DNA of 64,000 nt from Paucimonas lemoignei (lineage in GTDB: Bacteria; Pseudomonadota; Gammaproteobacteria; Burkholderiales; Burkholderiaceae_D). A program made the position numbers and the translations under genes. The notes beneath the pieces were generated by a model. The model worked only from the letters and a program-made list of their open reading frames with translations. It was not told where the DNA came from and did not search any database. Of the stretch, positions 57,566-64,000 are shown one piece after another. Each line of letters begins with the position of its first letter. Position 1 is the first letter of the stretch. Location of the stretch: the NCBI RefSeq assembly GCF_004342585.1, contig NZ_SLZQ01000005.1:248001-312000 (forward strand). Reading direction: 5' to 3'.

Positions 57566-57623
57566 CTGCCTTCAAAGAAGTCCGCATTCCTGCTCGCACA
57601 TCGCCGTGGTAGCCACAAGCCTG

Positions 57624-59324
57624 ATGGCCATTAAAAAAAGTATCATCCGTCGTTACCTGATCTGGTCGCTGCTGGCTTCGGCAGTGCCGGTCATCTGGGT
57701 CGGCCTGCTGTATGACCGCTTTGCCGAATCAGCTTTCCAGACTGTCATCAACGACAAACTGGCGGTGCAGCTCACGGCCACTTCCAGCCGCCTGTCCGCC
57801 TTTCTCGACGCGCGCCGCTATCAGATCGAGACACTGGCCAACTTCCCCGGCATTAATCAGTTCGCCGCCACGCAGTCGGGCGCCGCGTCGCAACAGGTCG
57901 GCGCGCTGCTGCAGGTCGAATCCGATTTGCCGGATTTATTCGGCATCCTGTTCTTTTCCAGCGATGAAAAACTGCAGCAAGTGATTCCGGGCCAGGCGGC
58001 ATCCGGCCCGCCCTATTGGAGCGACACCAAGTTTCAGATCACGGGCCTGCCGCGCATGCAGGTTGGGGAAACCGATTTGATCGGGCCGGCGCCCCCCCAG
58101 GATGGCGAGGCGGGCTGGCTGCTATTGCGCCACCCGCTGCGCGAACCGCAGGCGGGCGGCCATTCGTCCGGCCATGTCGCCCTGCATGTGCGCCTGGCCT
58201 CGCTGACGGAATTGATGGGCAACGACACCGCCGGCGGCACCTTGAAGCCGATCCTGAAGACGCCGGCCGGTTACTTCAACAGCGTCGGCTTGCCGGTCAA
58301 GCCTGCCGGCAAACTGGTTCCCGGGCCGGAAATCGTGCCAGGATGGCAACCGATGCTGCAAGTCGATGCCTCGGCGCTGGCGGCGCCGTTCGACCGCATG
58401 CGCCGTGCCCTGTTCATCGCCGTGGTGGTCGGGGCGATCCTGATCGTCCTGCTGTTTTACCGGATGTCGATCAGCCTGCGCCAGCGCGTCAGGGAATTGC
58501 TGACCGGCGCGCAAGCCATTTCCACAGGGCGGCTGGAATACCGTATCGCCGACAGCGGGCAAGACGAGATCGCCACTGTCTCGCGCGCCTTCGATGCCAT
58601 GGCGGCCAACCTGGAGATGCACCTTGCGCGCATCGTGAAGATGGAAAAGATGGCCGTGCTGGGCGAATTCGCCACGCTCATCGCGCACGAGGTGCGCAAC
58701 CCGCTGGCGGCGGTCAAAACCAGCGTGCAGGCATTGGCGCGTCGTGAAAAGGATCCGCGCCGCCTGCAACTGCTGGACGATATGGAAAGCGAAATCGACC
58801 GCCTGGCCCGCGTGGTCAGCCAGTTGCTGGATTTCGGCCGGCCACGTCCAGCACAGGTGAGCGATGTGGCGGTGCGCGAAGTATTTCGCCGCATTACCCT
58901 GCTGCTCGGGCCGCAAGGCCAGGCGCGCGGCGTCTCGCTATCGGCGCAGGGCGACAGCGACCTGGTGCTACGCGCCGACTTCGATCATGTCGTCCAAGTC
59001 CTGATGAACCTGGTGATTAATGCCATCCAGGCATGCGACCAGGGCGGCGCCGTTGTATTGCGCGCTTCGCGTGTCAATGACATGGCGGCGCTCGAAGTCA
59101 GCGACACCGGCCATGGCATTCCCGCCGGCTTGCTGCCGCGCGTGACCGATCCGTTTTACAGCACCAAGACCAAGGGCATGGGACTGGGCTTGAGCATTTC
59201 ACGCCAGCTGACCGAAATGAATGGCGGCCGGCTCGATATCCAAAGCAAACCGGGCAGCGGCACCTCGGTGAGCGTCTATTTTCCACTGAATGAAAACCAA
59301 GATGGCCAGCATACTGATCATTGA
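57624..59324 (+). CDS. NtrB-class sensor histidine kinase
   Basis: A 566-residue membrane kinase. First helix about 10-30, an extracytoplasmic domain of about 220 residues, second helix about 260-280, then a HAMP domain. The phospho-acceptor is His355 in LIAHEVRNPLAAVKTS. ATPase motifs are NLVINAIQACDQGG, DTGHGIPAG and GMGLGLSIS. ATG is used; a GTG 18 bases upstream is an alternative. It overlaps the regulator gene and probably senses the transporter substrate, directly or through binding protein 2. Confidence 0.92.
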   Translation: MAIKKSIIRRYLIWSLLASAVPVIWVGLLYDRFAESAFQTVINDKLAVQLTATSSRLSAFLDARRYQIETLANFPGINQFAATQSGAASQQVGALLQVESDLPDLFGILFFSSDEKLQQVIPGQAASGPPYWSDTKFQITGLPRMQVGETDLIGPAPPQDGEAGWLLLRHPLREPQAGGHSSGHVALHVRLASLTELMGNDTAGGTLKPILKTPAGYFNSVGLPVKPAGKLVPGPEIVPGWQPMLQVDASALAAPFDRMRRALFIAVVVGAILIVLLFYRMSISLRQRVRELLTGAQAISTGRLEYRIADSGQDEIATVSRAFDAMAANLEMHLARIVKMEKMAVLGEFATLIAHEVRNPLAAVKTSVQALARREKDPRRLQLLDDMESEIDRLARVVSQLLDFGRPRPAQVSDVAVREVFRRITLLLGPQGQARGVSLSAQGDSDLVLRADFDHVVQVLMNLVINAIQACDQGGAVVLRASRVNDMAALEVSDTGHGIPAGLLPRVTDPFYSTKTKGMGLGLSISRQLTEMNGGRLDIQSKPGSGTSVSVYFPLNENQDGQHTDH

Positions 59325-60702
59325 CGACGAATCCAACCTGGTGCGCTCGCTTACCTTCGCGCTGGAAGACGAAGGCCATACGGTGCATGGCGCCGGCACC
59401 GCCGCCGATGGCTTGAGCGCCGCGGCCCGCGTCCAGCCCGACCTGATCCTGCTCGACCTCAAGCTGCCCGACATGTCGGGCCTGGATGTGCTGGAGGCGC
59501 TCAAGGCGCAGCAAACGGCGGCGCAGATCATCATGATTTCCGCGCATGGCGACACTCGCTCCGCGGTCAAGGCCGTCAAGCTGGGCGCTGCCGATTACAT
59601 CACCAAGCCATTCGACCTGGATGACTTGTCGATGACCATCCGCGCCACGCTGGAGCGCAGGCAAATGGCCGATGAACTGGCATTCCATCGCGGCGAAACG
59701 CTGCGGGAATCAGGCTTGCTTGGCAATAGCGGCGCCATCCGCGAGCTGGTGGGAACGGTTGAACGTGTCGCCACCAGCAATGCGATGCGCATTCTCGTAC
59801 TGGGCGAATCCGGAACCGGCAAGGCACTGGTGGCGCGCGCCATCCATTCCGCGAGCCCGCGCGCGAGTGCTCCCTTCATCGAAATCAACTGCGCCTCGCT
59901 GCCGGAGCAATTGATCGAAGCGGAACTATTCGGCGCTGAAAAAGGCGCTTACACCGGCGCGCACCAGCGCCGCGTCGGCCTGGTGGCGCTGGCAGACAAG
60001 GGCACGCTGTTCCTTGATGAAATCGGCGAACTGCCCTTGCCATTGCAAGCCAAGCTGCTGCACTTCCTGGAAAATGGCCAGTACCGCCCGATCGGCAGCG
60101 GTCGGACCCAGACTGCCGACGTGCGCGTGGTGGCGGCGACCAATCGCGATCTTGCCGCGGCGGTTGTGGAAGCCAGCTTTCGCGAAGACCTCTACTTCCG
60201 CCTGAACGTCATTCAACTGAATATTCCGCCGCTGCGCGAACGTGATGACGATGTGCTCGCGCTCATCGAACATTTTTCCCGTGAATTCGCGCGGGAAGAG
60301 CGCACCAGGCCCATTACCTTTTCCGACGAAGCAAAACAAGCCTTGCTTGCCTACCGCTGGCCGGGCAATGTCAGGGAACTGAAGAACCTGATCGAGCGTT
60401 TCACCATCCTCTACCCCGGCGGCAAAGTCGATGTTTCGGCATTGCCGAGAGAGTTGGTCAGTCACGACGATATGCAACTCATCAAGCCGGTGTCGGTGCA
60501 GCTTCCGGGCAGCCCGAACATCGAAGATGCCTTGGCCAGCACCGAACGCGAATTGATGCTGAACGCCTTGCGCGAAGCCGGCGGACACAAGGGGCAGGCA
60601 GCCGAGCGCCTGGGTATTTCCCGCCACGCATTCAAGCGCCGCTTGCAAAGACTCGGCATTATGAAGCCGACGGAAACCCTGGTCGATGACGCGGCGGCGT
60701 AA
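59290..60702 (+). CDS. NtrC-class sigma-54-dependent response regulator
   Basis: A 470-residue activator. The receiver domain has Asp56 (LILLDLKLPDMSG). The AAA+ domain has Walker A GESGTGKA, the sigma-54 contact loop as GAYTGA rather than GAFTGA, and Walker B GTLFLDEIGELP. The C-terminus is a Fis-type helix-turn-helix (GGHKGQAAERLGISRHAFKRRL). A second ATG (MASILIIDD) 12 bases in may be the true start. The gene overlaps the kinase by 35 bp. Confidence 0.94.
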   Translation: MKTKMASILIIDDESNLVRSLTFALEDEGHTVHGAGTAADGLSAAARVQPDLILLDLKLPDMSGLDVLEALKAQQTAAQIIMISAHGDTRSAVKAVKLGAADYITKPFDLDDLSMTIRATLERRQMADELAFHRGETLRESGLLGNSGAIRELVGTVERVATSNAMRILVLGESGTGKALVARAIHSASPRASAPFIEINCASLPEQLIEAELFGAEKGAYTGAHQRRVGLVALADKGTLFLDEIGELPLPLQAKLLHFLENGQYRPIGSGRTQTADVRVVAATNRDLAAAVVEASFREDLYFRLNVIQLNIPPLRERDDDVLALIEHFSREFAREERTRPITFSDEAKQALLAYRWPGNVRELKNLIERFTILYPGGKVDVSALPRELVSHDDMQLIKPVSVQLPGSPNIEDALASTERELMLNALREAGGHKGQAAERLGISRHAFKRRLQRLGIMKPTETLVDDAAA

Positions 60703-60782
60703 AACGCCCTTGGCTTAATTGATTCCGTCTCGCCGGAAAGGTGAAAGGGGGGCGTGACGCAGGCCTGCCAGCAAATTCCTGA

Positions 60783-61367
60783 TTACGCTGCCTGCACTTC
60801 GATGTGATACAAGGCCCAGGGGCATTGTCCAAAGCGCTGGTTGAGCGGCATCGCAGCCAACTCGGCGAAGCGGTCGGCGTCATATAGAGCCCACAATGGG
60901 CCAAGGCCGCCCAGCGGCATGGGTTGCCCATCCAAATGGGTCGCCACGATGAAGCCATACTTGCGCATGTCGGCAATCGATAGATAGACGGCATAGCCAT
61001 CCACGGCGCGCAGCAGCAGCCTGGATGAATCCGCAAGTCGTGCACCTGCCGCCGCGAGTACATCAGCCAACAATGGCCCGCTTAGCGCATGCGCCTTGGC
61101 ATCGTACTCCAGGGTCGGCCGGATCGTTACCGACGGCAGCGCTGACAATACAGCAAAGTCGAATGCATAAGCCTTGTCGAACTTGATTTTCTGCTTGGCC
61201 ATCATCTGGTCCAGTGCCGGGTCGAGCGGGCCACGATTGCTACGGCTAATGGCGCCGGTCACTGTCAGCAATGCCGGGCCACGCGCCGCTTTTTTCGAAG
61301 CATGAACTGGCACGGCAGTTGCCGCTGCAGCGAAGGCAGATCCGGCGATAAATTTGCGTCGGTCCAT
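60783..61367 (-). CDS. Small molybdopterin-oxidoreductase-fold protein
   Basis: A 194-residue protein with a twin-arginine-like leader (DRRKFIAGSAFAAAATAVPVHA). The mature part resembles the oxidoreductase molybdopterin-binding domain (LLRAVDGYAVYLSIADMRKYGFIVATHLDGQPMPLGGLGPLWALYD). It lacks the heme or dimerisation domains of sulfite oxidases and I cannot find the Cys ligand at the usual place, so cofactor binding is uncertain. Family assignment by pattern only. The ICMT-like gene is just upstream in its operon. Confidence 0.7.
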   Translation of the reverse strand: MDRRKFIAGSAFAAAATAVPVHASKKAARGPALLTVTGAISRSNRGPLDPALDQMMAKQKIKFDKAYAFDFAVLSALPSVTIRPTLEYDAKAHALSGPLLADVLAAAGARLADSSRLLLRAVDGYAVYLSIADMRKYGFIVATHLDGQPMPLGGLGPLWALYDADRFAELAAMPLNQRFGQCPWALYHIEVQAA

Positions 61368-61384
61368 GTGGCTCCAGTTGTGAA

Positions 61385-61846
61385 TTAAATCCAGCGCCGT
61401 ACGCGAGAGGCGTAATCCACGTAGGCCTGGCCAAACTTCTCACGCAAGATGCGCTCTTCCGGAATGATTTGAAAGCGGGTCAGGTAGGCGACGAATACGG
61501 GCAACACTACAAACGCAAGAGGATGCGAAAGGTAAAGGCCATACCCCGTCAATACCAGCAGCAATCCCAGGTACATGGGATTGCGGGTAAAGCGGTACGC
61601 GCCGCCCTGCACGATCGACGACGTGCCAGAGGGCTTGAGCGGGTTGATGGTCGTGCGGGCACGATAAAACGCCAGCACGCCAGTAAAATCGAGCACGATG
61701 CCAATCAGCACAACGGCTACGCCTATCGCTGTACTGCCCGGCCAATCCCAGCGCCATGCAGGCAGCATCTGGGAAATGGCATACATCAGCGCTCCGCATG
61801 CCAGTGTCACGATTGGTGGAGGGATGGTTAATTCAAGCTTGCGCAT
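61385..61846 (-). CDS. Isoprenylcysteine carboxyl methyltransferase-family membrane protein
   Basis: A 153-residue protein with four to five hydrophobic segments. It has the family motif GGAYRFTRNPMYLGLLLVLTGYGL, with the SAM-binding RNPMY. The C-terminal EERILREKFGQAYVDYASRVRRW matches the ICMT/PEMT superfamily. The natural substrate is not known in bacteria. It is 17 bp upstream of the molybdopterin-fold gene. Confidence 0.88.
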   Translation of the reverse strand: MRKLELTIPPPIVTLACGALMYAISQMLPAWRWDWPGSTAIGVAVVLIGIVLDFTGVLAFYRARTTINPLKPSGTSSIVQGGAYRFTRNPMYLGLLLVLTGYGLYLSHPLAFVVLPVFVAYLTRFQIIPEERILREKFGQAYVDYASRVRRWI

Positions 61847-61904
61847 GTGTAATCGCTGAAATCGCTAGCCGATTCGTGCCGGCATGCCTGCCAAAACGCT
61901 ACGG

Positions 61905-62450
61905 TCATTCGGCGCTCGAAGATTCTGGCTCCTCAACCGAGGCAGAACCGGGCTCTCTTGATTGCGCGGGCGAACCGCGCTTCAACCAGAGTGCCAAGTC
62001 CTTCCCCAGGACACTGGCCACGCGATCAAGAATTGCACATGTGCCCACCATGCCACCGAAGACGCCACCTCGGGATGAGCGCGTTAGCACGGTGGAGTTC
62101 AGAACGGCGCCTTCTTTTTTTACTTCTGCCCTCACACTCATTGATTTCGGACCACTCCATCCGCCGCCGCCAAAACCATATGCCGAAAGAATAGTAAGTT
62201 CAATGACTTTATTGGTGCCGGCTTGCTCCAGTGAGGGAATGGATTCCACAGTAAAGCCATCCTTATTCAGGCTGGACATCGCATAATTTTCCATCAGCAT
62301 TTCAAGCGCACATTCGCTTCTGACTTTAGCTGTAATTGGCGCAGATGGATCTGTCTTTACCGGCAGCTTCAGAAAAAAACGCTCGTTGGCAGCACTTGAA
62401 ATTGGCGTCGCGAGAGCGACCAGGTAAAGCAAAACGGTGAAGTATTTCAT
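61905..62450 (-). CDS. Secreted hypothetical protein
   Basis: A 181-residue protein with a signal peptide (MKYFTVLLYLVALATPISSA). The mature part has a Gly-rich stretch AYGFGGGGWSGP, single Cys residues near ECALEML and GTCAILD, and an acidic Ser/Glu-rich tail (SASVEEPESSSAE). I recognise no domain. The upstream in-frame extension of 21 codons lacks signal-peptide character and is discarded. Confidence 0.7.
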   Translation of the reverse strand: MKYFTVLLYLVALATPISSAANERFFLKLPVKTDPSAPITAKVRSECALEMLMENYAMSSLNKDGFTVESIPSLEQAGTNKVIELTILSAYGFGGGGWSGPKSMSVRAEVKKEGAVLNSTVLTRSSRGGVFGGMVGTCAILDRVASVLGKDLALWLKRGSPAQSREPGSASVEEPESSSAE

Positions 62451-62792
62451 TCGCTGATTATGAATAGTTGCTGATGTTGTAAACAGCCTGGTGCCTTGGT
62501 ATCTTGTTGTCATGTAGCGGCGGCGACCTCTTCATCGGTGAATGCGGCAGTTAAGTGCCGGCAAATGGAGCCCATCACGACAACTTCACCAGACTACACC
62601 AAGCTGTTTTCATTTAAACAACGATTATAGCAATCCGAGATCACGCGTCGCCAAATTTTTCAGCAGGATGCCGTTCTTGCCGGATGTGTCGCCGCCCCTA
62701 ATCAAGGGGATTTAAAAGCAAGCTTCGGAGTGTGTCCCTTCTCGTCCCTTGTTACACTCGCGCTATTGGATTCTCACATGAAGGAGCCACCG
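62451..62792. other. Intergenic region, secreted hypothetical / ada
   Basis: A 342-bp divergent region. I see no gene, no convincing promoter pair and no Ada box that I can defend. The most A/T-rich part is about 62600-62640. Confidence 0.4.
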
Positions 62793-63872
62793 GTGAATGC
62801 CACTGAAAAACCCGCGATAAATGCGGCAACGACGCTCGACGATCCGCGCTGGGCCGCCGTGGCAGCGCGGGATGCCTCGGCTGACGGCAGCTTCTTTTAC
62901 GCTGTTAAGACGACTGGCGTGTATTGCCGCCCATCTTGCGCATCACGGCTGGCGCGCCTTGAGCATGTCAGTTTTTTCGATAGCTGCGATGCTGCCGAAG
63001 CGGCGGGTTTTCGCCCATGCCGGCGCTGCAAGCCGGATCAGATGTCGTTGGCCGCACTTCACGCCGCCAAAGTCACCGAAGCCTGCCGCATGATTGAACA
63101 ATCCGTACACTTGCCTACCCTTGCCGAGCTGGCGCAACTTGCGGGATTAAGCCACTATCATTTCCATCGCCTTTTCAAACAAATCACCGGCCTGACGCCA
63201 CGACAGTATGCACAGGCCCATCGTACGCGCCGCGTACATGATGCGCTGACACAGAGCGAATCCGTTACCGCCGCTGTTTATCAGGCCGGCTTCAATGCCA
63301 GCAGCCGCTTTTATGAAAAGTCGGATGCCGTACTCGGTATGACGCCAAGCGCCTATCGTGCCGGCGGAATCGGAACGGCAATCCGCTTTGCGATCGGACA
63401 GTGTTCGCTCGGCGCGATTCTAGTCGCCCAGAGTCCGAGAGGCATTTGCGCCATCCTGCTGGGTGACGATCCGGAAGAATTGCTGCGCGATTTGCAAGAC
63501 CGTTTTCCGCGCGCGGAGTTTATTGGCGGCGATGCGAACTACGAAAAAGTAGTGGCGACCGTGGTGGGCTTTGTCGAAGCACCGGGCATTGGCCTTGACT
63601 TGCCGCTGGATATACGCGGAACGGCTTTTCAGCAGCGCGTCTGGGAAGCGCTGCGCACGATTCCGGCTGGCGCCACCGCGACGTACACTGAGATTGCCAG
63701 GCGCATCGGCGCGCCGGATGCGGTGCGGGCGGTTGCCGGTGCTTGTGCCGCGAACCCGCTGGCGGTCGCCATTCCTTGCCATCGGGTGGTGCGCCTCGAT
63801 GGCAGTCTGTCAGGCTACCGTTGGGGTATCGCACGCAAGTGCGCCTTGCTGGAGCGGGAAGCAGAACAATAA
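62793..63872 (+). CDS. ada: Bifunctional DNA-methyl acceptor and regulator Ada
   Basis: Repairs methylphosphotriesters and O6-methylguanine and activates the adaptive response. The N-terminal zinc domain has C45 (TGVYCRPSC) and the second pair in FRPCRRCKPDQ. An AraC helix-turn-helix follows (LAELAQLAGLSHYHFHRLFKQITGLTPRQYAQ), then the methyltransferase with C329 in IPCHRVV. GTG with AAGGAG six bases upstream is chosen; an ATG 15 bases earlier has no RBS. The length, 359 residues, matches Ada. Confidence 0.93.
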   Translation: MNATEKPAINAATTLDDPRWAAVAARDASADGSFFYAVKTTGVYCRPSCASRLARLEHVSFFDSCDAAEAAGFRPCRRCKPDQMSLAALHAAKVTEACRMIEQSVHLPTLAELAQLAGLSHYHFHRLFKQITGLTPRQYAQAHRTRRVHDALTQSESVTAAVYQAGFNASSRFYEKSDAVLGMTPSAYRAGGIGTAIRFAIGQCSLGAILVAQSPRGICAILLGDDPEELLRDLQDRFPRAEFIGGDANYEKVVATVVGFVEAPGIGLDLPLDIRGTAFQQRVWEALRTIPAGATATYTEIARRIGAPDAVRAVAGACAANPLAVAIPCHRVVRLDGSLSGYRWGIARKCALLEREAEQ

Positions 63873-63989
63873 CCGCTGCTTATTACGGAAGTGGCTGCCT
63901 ATCGCGGATGTACTACTGATGCCGCTTGACCTTCCCACCATGGGAAGCGTTACAGTATCACTACTGAATCACCCATCAAGGAGTTTGCC

Positions 63990-64000
63990 ATGTATGAATT
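63990..64000 (+). CDS. Start of an unidentified gene cut by the window edge
   Basis: ATG TAT GAA behind AAGGAG at 63978-63983 with a proper spacing. Only three codons are in view, so nothing can be said of the product. The 117 bp before it show no other feature. Confidence 0.45.

Larger units (their letters stand above)
57201..57623. promoter_or_regulatory. Divergent sigma-54 control region
   Basis: A 423-bp intergenic region with no gene. From left to right it holds the operon leader, a minus-strand sigma-54 promoter, an A/T-rich spacer, a TGAGCG half-site cluster and a plus-strand sigma-54-like promoter. A bend site may lie in the A/T-rich part (about 57361-57395). Confidence 0.75.

Overview
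The window looks like a chromosomal segment of a beta-proteobacterium of the order Burkholderiales, most likely family Oxalobacteraceae (Herminiimonas/Janthinobacterium-like). This assignment is inference from gene order and protein character: lolB-ispE-tRNA-Gln-prs-rplY-pth-ychF, ftsY-ftsE-ftsX-rpoH, and a long ctaC/ctaD/ctaG/ctaE/SURF1/ctaA/ctaB/SCO cluster. The DNA is moderately GC-rich and almost fully coding. I see no transposase, phage gene, integrase, rRNA or CRISPR array. All translations, motif positions and starts were read by eye.

Layout. 1-3.5 kb (minus): mutM, a dynamin-like GTPase and mutY (cut by the window edge) in one run. 3.7-12.2 kb (plus): TPR lipoprotein, lolB, ispE, tRNA-Gln, prs, rplY, pth, a small lipoprotein, ychF and a MOSC protein. 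12.3-16.6 kb (minus): two M16 peptidase-family proteins, rsmD, coaD and a ferredoxin whose 5' end carries a 20-bp duplication. 16.8-20.9 kb (plus): ftsY, ftsE, ftsX, and rpoH behind a perfect CIRCE (HrcA) operator. 20.9-30 kb (minus): genes for a cytochrome c oxidase with a cytochrome-c-fused subunit II and its heme A and copper assembly factors, including a 35-residue protein. 30.3-36.4 kb: BioC-like methyltransferase, comF, trmL, a periplasmic copper chaperone, a ferritin-like protein and a GGDEF/EAL protein. 37-44.4 kb: QseBC-type two-component pair, fatty acid desaturase, cbpA/cbpM, an HdeD-like protein and small hypotheticals. 44.7-48.3 kb: sstT, a small DMT-type exporter, a 2-oxoglutarate dioxygenase of the free-amino-acid hydroxylase type, and hisC.

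48.4-60.7 kb is the most interesting accessory unit. An eight-gene minus-strand operon (two tandem substrate-binding proteins, LivH, LivM, LivG, LivF, an iron-type alcohol dehydrogenase and a succinate-semialdehyde-type dehydrogenase) diverges from a sensor kinase and an NtrC-class sigma-54 activator. The intergenic region holds a -24/-12 sigma-54 promoter facing each way, with a cluster of TGAGCG half-sites about midway between them. This reads as a self-contained unit that senses, imports and oxidises one unknown substrate, probably a small hydroxy compound or alcohol.

60.8-64 kb: a small molybdopterin-fold protein, an ICMT-like membrane methyltransferase, a secreted hypothetical, ada, and the first bases of another gene.
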